In this document: positions 1-6,377 of the stretch, piece after piece
Position numbering within the stretch: position 1 is the stretch's first letter
How the letters are laid out: every line of letters starts with the position of its first letter
Source: Actinomycetes bacterium
GTDB taxonomy: Bacteria > Actinomycetota > Acidimicrobiia > Acidimicrobiales > RAAP-2
DNA length: 7,135 nt
NCBI GenBank assembly: GCA_021791615.1
Contig: JAJYWG010000471.1
Coordinates: forward strand, 1-7,135
Direction: 5' to 3'
Made by a program: the position numbers and the translations under genes
The notes under the pieces: model-generated
The model's input: only the letters and a program-made list of their open reading frames with translations
Told to the model about the DNA's origin: nothing
Database searches by the model: none

Positions 1-1464
1 GGCGCCGTCCCCGGTGCGGAGGGCCGGCGCGCCGGCTTCGGACAGCGGGGCGACCGCCGGCGGGGGGCCCCGTTCCTCTTCGGGGGGCAGGTGCCGGAAG
101 AACACCCAGAAGCTTCCGGCGTTGCCGAGCTGGAAGAGGGCGGAGATCTCGAAGGGGAGCGCGAGGCCGATCTCCTCGATGAGGTACCCGGAGAACAACG
201 GGCTGCCGGCCATGGCCAGCTGGCTGGGCAGGTTGGACAAGGCGGCGACCGACGCCCGTTCGTCAGGGTGGGCGAGCCCGACGGCGTAGGACTGGCGGAG
301 GGGCAGGCCGATGCGCTGGACGATCATGCGGAGGAAGTAGACGGCGCCGGCAGCGACGAAGCTGGGGGCGAGCACCATGGGGACGAGCAGCACCGCCTGC
401 AGGACGCGCACGACGGTCACCGTCCGCACCAGGCCCCACCGGCGGGCCAGGCCGGCGGCGGACAGGCTGGAGACCATGGTGGCGGCGTTGATGGCGGCGA
501 AGAGCAGCCCCAGCTGGCCGGATCCGACGTCGAAGCGGCGGAAGAACCAGTAGGTCACGAACGGACCGAACATGCCGACCGCCGCGCCGTTCAGCGTGTT
601 GGTGATCCACAGGCGGTACAGCAGCCACCGGGAGTGGTGGGGGAGGCGGAACCGGCGTGCCCGGTCGCCGCGTCCCCCGGCACCACCCGCCCCGGTGCGA
701 CGCGGCGCCAGGCGTCGGGCTTCCACCAGCCACCAGGCCAGGATCCCGGCCACCGCCGACGCGACGGCGATGGCGACGAACCCGTCGCGGAAGGCGGCGG
801 TGGCCGCCGCGCCGTGGGCGTGCACCTTCGGGACGAGCAGCGCCAGCAGGCTGCCCACCAGCGCACCGAAGGAGGACGAGAACGTCACGAAGCCGAACGC
901 GGCGTTCCGGTACTGGGAGGGGAGGTCGTCGGTGACGAAGGCCGACTCGGCCGGCTGGTAGGGACCGACGGCCCCCGCTCCGGCCCCTGCCCCCCGCCCG
1001 AAGCTCCCGAGCGCCCCGGCGACGAACAGCAGGGGGTGGGACGCGGTGACGGCGAACGTCGCGGCGGCTGCTGCGGTGACGAGCGGGAGGGCGACGAGGA
1101 AGGGCTTCCGGCCCACCTGGTCGGCCAGGGTGCCGATGGCGGTCGACAGCACGGCCGACGCTGCGGCGACCACCACCACGTAGGCGGCCAGCTCCACGGC
1201 GCTGAAGCCCTGGAGGGCCAGGTAGATGGGGACGATGACCCCGGCGAGCGCCCGCCCGGCGCTCATCGCCACACGTGCCGCCAGGATCAGCTCGAGGTTC
1301 CGGCTCGACCACGCCGGCCGTAGTGTGCGCCGGAGCAGACGGGCCCGGGGCGCGGGAGCGGTCGGGTCAGGCCCGCCGTTGGTGACCCCGTCCTCGCCGC
1401 GAACGGCGGCCGAGCCACCCTCTTCGGGCGCGGGTGTTCCGGGCTCTGGTGCGTGGGGGTCCAC
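1..1464 (-). CDS. Major facilitator superfamily (MFS) transporter, 3' end cut by window edge
   Basis: A polytopic inner-membrane transporter, probably a secondary carrier or efflux pump; the substrate cannot be told. Reading the minus strand from a GTG at 1464 gives 488 codons without a stop to position 1. Residues 1-50 are a Pro/Gly/Glu-rich, probably cytoplasmic tail. The first membrane helix lies near residues 60-85 (LAARVAMSAGRALAGVIVPI). The MFS motif A in the loop between helices 2 and 3 is clear at about residues 111-120 (GTLADQVGRK). Many more hydrophobic segments follow, with a basic linker (RRTGAGGAGGRGDRARR) near the middle that fits the usual 6+6 arrangement. The end of helix 12 appears to be passed, since the last residues are again Pro/Ala/Glu-rich, so the stop is probably just outside the window. 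The start is uncertain: no strong Shine-Dalgarno precedes GTG 1464, and the other in-frame GTG (1527) lies inside a hairpin. The MFS call is firm; the substrate is unknown. Confidence 0.88.
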   Translation of the reverse strand, partial: MDPHAPEPGTPAPEEGGSAAVRGEDGVTNGGPDPTAPAPRARLLRRTLRPAWSSRNLELILAARVAMSAGRALAGVIVPIYLALQGFSAVELAAYVVVVAAASAVLSTAIGTLADQVGRKPFLVALPLVTAAAAATFAVTASHPLLFVAGALGSFGRGAGAGAGAVGPYQPAESAFVTDDLPSQYRNAAFGFVTFSSSFGALVGSLLALLVPKVHAHGAAATAAFRDGFVAIAVASAVAGILAWWLVEARRLAPRRTGAGGAGGRGDRARRFRLPHHSRWLLYRLWITNTLNGAAVGMFGPFVTYWFFRRFDVGSGQLGLLFAAINAATMVSSLSAAGLARRWGLVRTVTVVRVLQAVLLVPMVLAPSFVAAGAVYFLRMIVQRIGLPLRQSYAVGLAHPDERASVAALSNLPSQLAMAGSPLFSGYLIEEIGLALPFEISALFQLGNAGSFWVFFRHLPPEEERGPPPAVAPLSEAGAPALRTGDGA

Positions 1465-1496
1465 GTTCTTGACGGTAGCCAGCGCGGGGAGCCCAC

Positions 1497-1529
1497 CCGT
1501 GCCGGGATCGCCGGGTGAGCCCGGCACGG
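1497..1529 (-). terminator. Hairpin between pilin-like gene and MFS gene, possible terminator
   Basis: A perfect 10-bp inverted repeat, CCGTGCCGGG (1497-1506) with CCCGGCACGG (1520-1529), separated by 13 bases. It lies 68 bases past the stop of the upstream minus-strand gene and 33 bases before the chosen start of the transporter. No T-run follows on either strand, so a factor-independent terminator is only possible. It could also be a leader structure or a protein site. Its presence argues against the longer transporter start at 1527. Confidence 0.35.
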
Positions 1530-1596
1530 TCCGGCATCCGCCGTCTGGCCCTACCCGTCCTGGCCGGGTGGAGGTGGGTTCAGCCCGTCCACCGGA

Positions 1597-2169
1597 TCAC
1601 GGCACACCCTGGGGGTAGGCGCCCGCTGTCCAGCCGACGAACGCATTGCCGCTCGTTCCCGCGGGCCCATGCGTGACGGAGCAGCCCCGGTTGGGCCCGT
1701 GCCCGGTGCCCGCCCCGCCGTAGTAGGTGCCGGGTGCCGCAGGCGTGCCTGGGAACGGCGGCGGCGGGGATGTGGGCCGATGGTCGACCTCGGCGAACCA
1801 GCATCGACCGTCGTCGGCCCGGCTGGCGAAGAGGGCGGCCTGGCGATCGGCCGAGAGGGCGACGGCGATGGGCGCGGCAGCGCCGCTGAGGACCGATCGG
1901 TCGCTCACCAGGGTGAGATGTTCCTGATCCCGCACCAGAGCAGCCAGGGCCGGCTCGCTGCCCAGGGTCCCGGTTGCCGCGTACTGCCGCTGGACGACTG
2001 TCACCACGGAGTTCAGGTTCGCCTGCGCGGCACGGGACGGCGCGGTAGCGAAGAAGCCGTTCGATGCGGAAAGGGCGGTGAACCGTGGCAGGACGGTGAG
2101 CCACCCCACGAGGACGATCCCGGCACCCACCACCACCGGTACCCACCACTTCGCCGTACGTCGGATCAC
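1597..2169 (-). CDS. Membrane-anchored protein with type IV pilin-like outer domain
   Basis: A 190-residue protein with one N-terminal membrane anchor and a small extracytoplasmic domain. The GTG start at 2169 is chosen because GGAAGGAG stands four bases upstream; the frame stays open to 2511 but that extension is Pro/Arg-rich and unlike protein. Residues 1-8 are basic, 9-29 form the membrane helix (WVPVVVGAGIVLVGWLTVLP), and the rest is outside. The segment with AANLNSVV-type spacing (about 46-70: SRAAQANLNSVVTVVQRQYA), the later PIAVALSADRQAALFASR stretch (100-117), a Cys at 123 in GRCWFAEVD and a second Cys at 163 in a Gly-rich tail resemble the head domain of actinobacterial type IV pilin-like proteins, where two cysteines often form a disulfide. 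No prepilin peptidase site (Gly before Phe-Thr-Leu-Ile-Glu) is present, so it is unlikely to be a processed pilin. The family relation is from memory of such sequences and is moderate; the function is unknown. Confidence 0.7.
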   Translation of the reverse strand: MIRRTAKWWVPVVVGAGIVLVGWLTVLPRFTALSASNGFFATAPSRAAQANLNSVVTVVQRQYAATGTLGSEPALAALVRDQEHLTLVSDRSVLSGAAAPIAVALSADRQAALFASRADDGRCWFAEVDHRPTSPPPPFPGTPAAPGTYYGGAGTGHGPNRGCSVTHGPAGTSGNAFVGWTAGAYPQGVP

Positions 2170-2173
2170 GTCG

Positions 2174-2181
2174 CTCCTTCC
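2174..2181 (-). promoter_or_regulatory. Ribosome binding site deciding the start of the pilin-like gene
   Basis: On the minus strand GGAAGGAG is followed by four bases and then the GTG at 2169. It is the strongest Shine-Dalgarno match seen for the minus-strand genes in the window and is the main reason for rejecting the longer upstream reading of this frame. Confidence 0.6.
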
Positions 2182-2248
2182 GCCTGCAGGTTCGGATCGA
2201 CCGGATCGGCGATCGGCTTGAGGCACGTGCAGCGGAGTGCGCCCGGCC

Positions 2249-2260
2249 GTGCGGCCGCAC
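2249..2260. repeat. 12-bp perfect palindrome in divergent intergenic region
   Basis: GTGCGGCCGCAC is its own reverse complement. It lies 80 bases upstream of the pilin-like gene and about 255 bases upstream of the divergent plus-strand gene. It could be an operator or an RNA stem in the minus-strand leader. High GC raises the chance rate of such matches, so function is not established. Confidence 0.35.
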
Positions 2261-2334
2261 CGACTGGGTAGCGGAGGCACGGAGCGCGCAAGGGGACCTC
2301 CTGACGGCCCGGCCGCCCACGGGCTTTGAGGCTC

Positions 2335-2356
2335 CCGCCGTACGGCGGTCGACCGC
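2335..2356. repeat. Two overlapping perfect palindromes in divergent intergenic region
   Basis: CCGCCGTACGGCGG (2335-2348) and GCGGTCGACCGC (2345-2356) are each their own reverse complement and share four bases. Together they offer two mutually exclusive hairpins or two abutting sites for a dimeric regulator. The stretch 2170-2514 holds no convincing gene: both strands have open frames there, but these are Arg/Pro-rich with no recognisable protein features. Promoters for the two divergent genes must lie here; I could not pick a clear -10/-35 pair. Confidence 0.4.
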
Positions 2357-2514
2357 ACCCGTCGGCACCCTGAGGGGGGTGGTAGGGCCGGACGTGGTCG
2401 GGGAGTGTGGACGGAGGTCGCGAGCATCGCATCCTCCCTGGTCCCGGACCCGCTGGTGGCCGTCGTGCTACCTTCGGCCGGTGGCCTCCTCTCGGACGAG
2501 TGGGGTCGCAACCG

Positions 2515-4524
2515 ATGCGGTGTGAGCCGACCACGATTGGGCGGAATCAGGTGGAGAATGCCGGTGGGCTGAGCGGCACCACGACCGAAGCGGAGCCGCC
2601 CACGGAGCGACCTCGCCGAACCATGATCCTTCGGTCTGGCGGTGCGTCGGACGGTCCGCCGCCGCTACGTGCTCTCTCGCCGGTGAAGCCCGGTGATCCC
2701 CGACGGACGAGGGCCCGCCGGTCATGGCTTTCGTGGGCAGCGTGCACGGTCACCTACCTGCCGTTGGCGGTGGTGGCCTACCTGCCGGCGCTCGAACACT
2801 GGTCGCTCCAGATGAACGGCTGCAATTGCTGGGACCAGGTGCTCGAAGAGTGGGGTATCGCATGGTGGCCAGCTGCGATCGCACACGGTCACGCACTGTT
2901 CACGACGACCTACCTCGATGCACCCGGCGGCGTGAACCTGATGTGGAACACGTCGATGCCCGCACTCGGACTGGCTGCCAGCCCGCTGAGCTTCGCGCTC
3001 GGTCCCGTGCACACGTTTCTCGTTCTCCTGGTTCTCAGCGGGCCGGTCTCCGGCGCGGCGATGTTCCTCCTCCTCCGCAGGTGGACTGCTTGGCTGCCGG
3101 CCGCGTGGGTCGGAGGGTTGCTCTATGGCTTCTCCTCCTACATGGCGGCACAGTCGACCGTCGGTCGCCTTCACCTGATCTTCGTTCCCATCCCCCCGCT
3201 GATCGTCCTGGTGATCGACAAGCTGCTTCGGGACACGCGTCCCCGCCGGGTCAGGCTGGGAACCACCCTGGGAGTCCTGTGCGCGGTCCAGTTCCTGATC
3301 TCCGAGGAGATCCTGCTCATGACCGCCCTCCTGGTCGCGGCGGGCCTCCTGGTCCTCGCGCTGCTGTACCGGGATACGGCGGTCCGGCACGCCCTCGCCC
3401 TGGGCCGGGCCGCGTCCGCTGCTGTTGCCACGTTCCTGTGCGTCGCCGGATGGTTTCTGGCGGTCCAGTTGTTCGGCGCCGATCGGCTCACCGGGCCGCC
3501 GCAACCGCATGCACAACTGAACCTCTTCAGCTCCGACGTGGTGAGCCCGGTCGTTCCCGGGATCATCCAGCTCTTCCATCCGTCGTGGGCACTGGCCGTT
3601 TCGTCGCGGTTCGACGCGGCGACGCCGGGGGAAGCGGGCTCCTACATCGGTGCCAGCCTCCTTGCCGCACTCGTCGTCGGCATCGTCGTCTTGCGTAGGC
3701 GACGGATCGTCCAGTTCTTCGCCGTCATGGCTCTGGCGTCGTTCGCGCTGTCGTGGAGCCCCCGTCTCATCGTGGCCAACCATCATCTGCCGATCCCCGG
3801 CCCGTATGCGGCCCTCGCGCGGCTCCCGCTGATGGGCGACTTCATTCCGGGGCGGTTCGCCCTGGGCATGTGGTTCAGCATCGCCGTCCTGTTCTCCGTG
3901 GAGCTCGACGTGCTCCACCGGTCAGTGGCCCGGCACCGGGCGGCGAACCGGCCGGTCCATCGACATCGCCAACCGTGGAGGGCGATGCCAGTCGCGATCA
4001 CCGCAGCCCTGGTCGGCGCGTGCCTGCTTCCGCTGGTCCCGAACTGGCCCTACCTGCAGCTGCCGGCGCGGGTGCCTCACTTCTTCACCTCGGCGACCGT
4101 CGACCGCATCCGTTCTGGGTCGTTGATGGTGACCTACCCGTACCCGCGCACGGGGCTGGACGAGGCCATGGTGTGGCAGGCCGAGACAGCAATGCGGTTC
4201 CGCCTCCTCGGCGGCTACTACATCGCCCCGGATCGGCATGGTGCGGGGACGCTCTTCGGGGACCCCAACCAGCTCTCGGTGTGTCTGGAAGGCATCAGCC
4301 GGCGCGAGGCCGCCACGAAGGCGATGTGCGATCGGACCGCGCTCCGGCAGGCACTCATACGGCTCGGCGTGACGAGTATCGCCGTCGACCGATCGGCGGC
4401 GGGGGCCGACGCTGCGCGCCGGGTGTTGGCCTCCGCAGCCGGAGCCGAGCCGACCGTGATCGGGGGAGTCGACCTGTGGCAGTGCGAACCCGGCCCGATG
4501 CCGACTCGTTGTCGCTGGAGTTGA
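2515..4524 (+). CDS. Large polytopic membrane protein, GT-C/YfhO-like putative glycosyltransferase
   Basis: About 669 residues. After a polar, Pro/Arg-rich N-terminus (1-70), the first membrane helix lies near 72-92. The first outer loop carries CNCWDQVLEEWGIAWW (about 103-118), where GT-C transferases place their catalytic acidic residue; Asp107 with Glu111/112 are candidates. Then come PGGVNLMWNTSMP (138-149) and LLYGFSSYMA, both typical of large actinobacterial membrane proteins annotated as GT-C-like or YfhO-like. Further helices run to about residue 515; MGDFIPGRFALGMW near residue 440 matches their conserved Pro-x-Arg-Phe step. The last 150 residues are a soluble, probably extracytoplasmic domain with three cysteines. 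Such proteins are thought to use polyprenyl-phosphate sugars for envelope glycan assembly, but no activity is shown here. The start is uncertain: ATG 2515, GTG 2551 and ATG 2623 are all in frame, none with a strong ribosome site. The acyltransferase downstream on the same strand fits an envelope-glycan setting. Confidence 0.82.
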   Translation: MRCEPTTIGRNQVENAGGLSGTTTEAEPPTERPRRTMILRSGGASDGPPPLRALSPVKPGDPRRTRARRSWLSWAACTVTYLPLAVVAYLPALEHWSLQMNGCNCWDQVLEEWGIAWWPAAIAHGHALFTTTYLDAPGGVNLMWNTSMPALGLAASPLSFALGPVHTFLVLLVLSGPVSGAAMFLLLRRWTAWLPAAWVGGLLYGFSSYMAAQSTVGRLHLIFVPIPPLIVLVIDKLLRDTRPRRVRLGTTLGVLCAVQFLISEEILLMTALLVAAGLLVLALLYRDTAVRHALALGRAASAAVATFLCVAGWFLAVQLFGADRLTGPPQPHAQLNLFSSDVVSPVVPGIIQLFHPSWALAVSSRFDAATPGEAGSYIGASLLAALVVGIVVLRRRRIVQFFAVMALASFALSWSPRLIVANHHLPIPGPYAALARLPLMGDFIPGRFALGMWFSIAVLFSVELDVLHRSVARHRAANRPVHRHRQPWRAMPVAITAALVGACLLPLVPNWPYLQLPARVPHFFTSATVDRIRSGSLMVTYPYPRTGLDEAMVWQAETAMRFRLLGGYYIAPDRHGAGTLFGDPNQLSVCLEGISRREAATKAMCDRTALRQALIRLGVTSIAVDRSAAGADAARRVLASAAGAEPTVIGGVDLWQCEPGPMPTRCRWS

Positions 4525-4535
4525 CGTTCCCCGAT

Positions 4536-4545
4536 GTGACGTCAC
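4536..4545. repeat. 10-bp perfect palindrome GTGACGTCAC
   Basis: A perfect palindrome 11 bases past the stop of the GT-C-like gene. It is too short to call a terminator and there is no loop, so if it is functional it would be a protein site. Chance is a real alternative. Confidence 0.25.
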
Positions 4546-4633
4546 GCCCAATGCCGTCCGGTAGCTGAACCCCATGCCCCTCGCGACGGATCAGGGCCCG
4601 GCTCTCATCTGGGTGGCCCACTCCCGGGGGACC

Positions 4634-4653
4634 AGGTCGGGCCGGACCGACCT
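4634..4653. terminator. Near-perfect 20-bp palindrome, possible terminator of GT-C-like gene
   Basis: AGGTCGG (4634-4640) pairs with CCGACCT (4647-4653); the centre GCCGGA is itself palindromic apart from one G/A pair. It lies 110 bases beyond the GT-C-like stop and 55 bases before the leader repeat of the transposase. No T-run follows. The surrounding stretch 4525-4707 holds no gene that I can support. Either a terminator or an operator is possible. Confidence 0.35.
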
Positions 4654-4707
4654 CAGACCTACATCGGCGAGTAAGCCCACGCGAACGCCTGTTCGGTACG
4701 CGACAAA

Positions 4708-4767
4708 GTGCCTTTCACCTGGGAGAATGGTGGTTGCTGAAACCCCATAACCCCAAGTGGAAGGCAC
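4708..4767 (+). promoter_or_regulatory. Inverted repeat covering the transposase ribosome binding site
   Basis: GTGCCTTTCACCTGGG (4708-4723) can pair with CCCAAGTGGAAGGCAC (4752-4767). In RNA this gives 15 of 16 pairs, one of them U-G, with a single C/A mismatch and a 28-base loop. The right arm contains GGAAGG (4759-4764), ten bases before the GTG at 4775 and the only good Shine-Dalgarno for the transposase. A transcript entering from outside would fold and hide this site, whereas one started within the loop would not. This is the known logic of IS10 and IS50 protection from read-through; its use here is inference. Confidence 0.55.
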
Positions 4768-4774
4768 CTGTCTG

Positions 4775-6178
4775 GTGACGAGACTAGCGAAGAAGAAGCG
4801 CAAGGTGGTGTTGGGCGCGCCTGACGGGAGGATCACCCCCCGGGCCGGCCTCCACCTGGTGGCCAAGCTCGACAAGCTGCTCGGTATCAAGGAGGCCATC
4901 GACGCTTCCGGGTCCACGTTCAAACGGCGCCGCCGAGGCCTGCTGCTCGGTGGTGTGATGGTCGCATTGGCCGAGATGATGCTCGCCGGCGGTGACTTCC
5001 TGTGCGATCTCGACCACCAGCGCGCGGATGCTGCAGGACGTGAGCTGCGTGCCGTGTCGGACATTCCTGCGTCCACAACGGTGATCGGCCTGGGCAAGCG
5101 CTTCGACGCGTCGGCACGTACCCATGTGGAACGGGCCAACGCGGCACTCATCGCCGAGGTTTTCGCCTTGCTGTCCGACAAGCACCGAGCCGAGCTCGCC
5201 GCCCAGCGCCCGACCATCGACCTCGACCCGACCGACACCGAGGTCTACGGACGCTCCAAGGAGGGCTCGGCATACAACTACCAAGGCCAGCGCGTCTACC
5301 GCCCGCATCCCGCGGTGTGGGCCGAGGCCGGTTGGGTGCTGGCCGCCGACTTCGGCTCGGGCAGGAGCGATCCCCGGCCCCAGGCCCCCGGTCTCCTTGC
5401 CCGGGCGCTGTCCGCGCTCCCCGACGGGCTCGCTCGCCCCATCGTGCGTGCCGACTCCGGCTTCTTCGACGCCAAGCTCGCCGGTGCGGCCTTGGAGCTC
5501 GGTTGCGACTACGCGATCGCGGTCAAGCGGACCGACGCGGTCTGGCGTGCGGAGCGGAAGATCCCTGATGGGGGATGGAAAAGGGCCAAGGGCATGGATG
5601 CAGAAGTGGCCGAGTGCGACTACACCCCGAAAGGCTGGCCGACGGGGTCACGCACGATCTGTCGGCGGGTGAAGGTGTCACGGGTAGAGCTCTCCGGCGA
5701 CCTACGCAGCCGCCGGCGCCGCACCATCGACCCGAACCAGCTCAGCCTGCTCCTCTCCGGCGAGGCGGACCATGCCTACGCCTACTCGTTCATCATCTGC
5801 AATCTCAACGGCGACATCTGTGACATCGAAGCGTGGTTCCGGATGCGGGCGCTCGTCGAGGAGAAGATCAAGGACTCGAAGCTCGGCATGGCCATGCGCC
5901 ACATGCCCTCGGGCTACGAGGCGGTCAACGTCATGTGGATGTGGGCGGCACTCCTCGGGCTCAACATCTCGTCGTGGCTCCAGGCACTCACCGGACACGA
6001 CGAGACCGACGGACGGGCCCACGGAAAGCGCCTGCGCCGTGAACTGGTCTGCATCGCCGCACGCGTCACGAGCCACGCCGGACGACTCGAGGTCCACACC
6101 GCCCCAGAAGTCCACACCGGCTCCTTCGGCAACGCATGGCGAGCACTCGACACGCTGCTCGCTGATGCCGGCCCGTAG
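4775..6178 (+). CDS. IS1380-family DDE transposase
   Basis: Catalyses cut-and-paste movement of its element by binding the ends and using a metal-dependent DDE centre. The 467-residue reading from GTG 4775 is preferred over GTG 4757 because GGAAGG lies ten bases before it. The N-terminus is basic (LAKKKRKV, 4-11), followed by a helical region that probably binds DNA. The first catalytic Asp lies in IDLDPTDTEVYG (148-159), the second in IVRADSGFF (223-231, Asp227), and the Glu in ALVEEKIKDSKLGMAM (359-374, Glu362 or 363), followed by NVMWMWAALLGLNISSW, the typical family end of the RNase H-like fold. Length is normal for the family (roughly 430-480), there is no frameshift and all three acidic positions are present, so the enzyme looks functional. 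Codon use is as GC-rich as the neighbours, suggesting an element long resident in high-GC hosts. Confidence 0.93.
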   Translation: MTRLAKKKRKVVLGAPDGRITPRAGLHLVAKLDKLLGIKEAIDASGSTFKRRRRGLLLGGVMVALAEMMLAGGDFLCDLDHQRADAAGRELRAVSDIPASTTVIGLGKRFDASARTHVERANAALIAEVFALLSDKHRAELAAQRPTIDLDPTDTEVYGRSKEGSAYNYQGQRVYRPHPAVWAEAGWVLAADFGSGRSDPRPQAPGLLARALSALPDGLARPIVRADSGFFDAKLAGAALELGCDYAIAVKRTDAVWRAERKIPDGGWKRAKGMDAEVAECDYTPKGWPTGSRTICRRVKVSRVELSGDLRSRRRRTIDPNQLSLLLSGEADHAYAYSFIICNLNGDICDIEAWFRMRALVEEKIKDSKLGMAMRHMPSGYEAVNVMWMWAALLGLNISSWLQALTGHDETDGRAHGKRLRRELVCIAARVTSHAGRLEVHTAPEVHTGSFGNAWRALDTLLADAGP

Positions 6179-6289
6179 TCGGGCACGCAACACACGGCCA
6201 CCCGCGTGAACCACCCGCCCGTGACCGTCAGCTCGAATGGCAAGAATCCGCCGGCTTGGTCGAACGCGTCCTCGTATCGGTCAACGGCC

Positions 6290-6316
6290 GCGCCGTCGGC
6301 TCACAGCCGAGGGCGC
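6290..6316 (+). terminator. Strong hairpin downstream of the transposase
   Basis: GCGCC-G-TCGGCT (6290-6301), loop CAC, then AGCCGA-G-GGCGC (6305-6316) gives 11 base pairs with one G/G mismatch. TTCGCT follows rather than a real T-run. It lies 112 bases after the transposase stop. The stretch 6179-6377 holds no gene. The hairpin may end transposase transcription, keep it from entering the acyltransferase fragment, or mark the right side of the IS. Confidence 0.45.
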
Positions 6317-6377
6317 TTCGCTCCAGGGTCCGGATCACGAGGGGCCGAGGCTTACTCGCGGATCTCGGACAGAGAAC

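Larger units (their letters stand above)
4708..6316 (+). mobile_element. IS1380-family insertion sequence (ends not defined)
   Basis: An insertion sequence is inferred from the intact IS1380-type transposase (4775-6178). The limits given run from the leader inverted repeat on the left to a strong hairpin on the right; they are estimates. I looked for terminal inverted repeats by comparing 4660-4770 with the reverse complement of 6179-6450 and saw no convincing pair, and no 4-bp target duplication could be assigned. The right end must lie before about 6378, where acyltransferase coding sequence begins. The element may be complete with weak ends, or may have lost its right terminus in a rearrangement. 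The host gene on the right lacks its 5' part and that part is not on the left side, so this is not a simple insertion within one gene. Confidence 0.6.

Noticed and set aside
263..1312. Minus-strand open frame of 349 codons overlapping the transporter
   Set aside because: It is in another frame from the MFS reading, is Arg/Gly/Pro-rich throughout and has no membrane segments or motifs.
91..1323. Long plus-strand open frame (410 codons) opposite the transporter
   Set aside because: Its translation is Gly/Asp/Arg/His-rich without hydrophobic structure or motifs; the minus-strand frame from 1464 gives a clear MFS protein with motif A. It is an antisense shadow of GC-rich coding DNA.
2318..2352. 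Possible c-di-GMP riboswitch in the leader of the pilin-like gene (minus-strand hairpin followed by CTCAAAGCCC)
   Set aside because: It recalls the GCAAAGCC segment of the class I c-di-GMP switch, and such switches do precede pilin genes, but the GGCAAACC segment, the GNRA loop and the 3' conserved part are missing.
2170..2511. N-terminal extension of the pilin-like gene up to 2511
   Set aside because: The frame is open but Pro/Arg/Ser-rich without features, and a strong Shine-Dalgarno supports the GTG at 2169.
2722..3918. Minus-strand open frame of 398 codons opposite the GT-C-like gene
   Set aside because: Its translation is Glu/Arg/Gln/Asp-rich and low in hydrophobic residues, the typical antisense image of a membrane protein gene.
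3753..4568. Plus-strand open frame of 271 codons overlapping the 3' part of the GT-C-like gene
   Set aside because: Arg/Pro/Gly-rich shadow in another frame; the GT-C-like frame has continuous membrane helices and motifs across this stretch.
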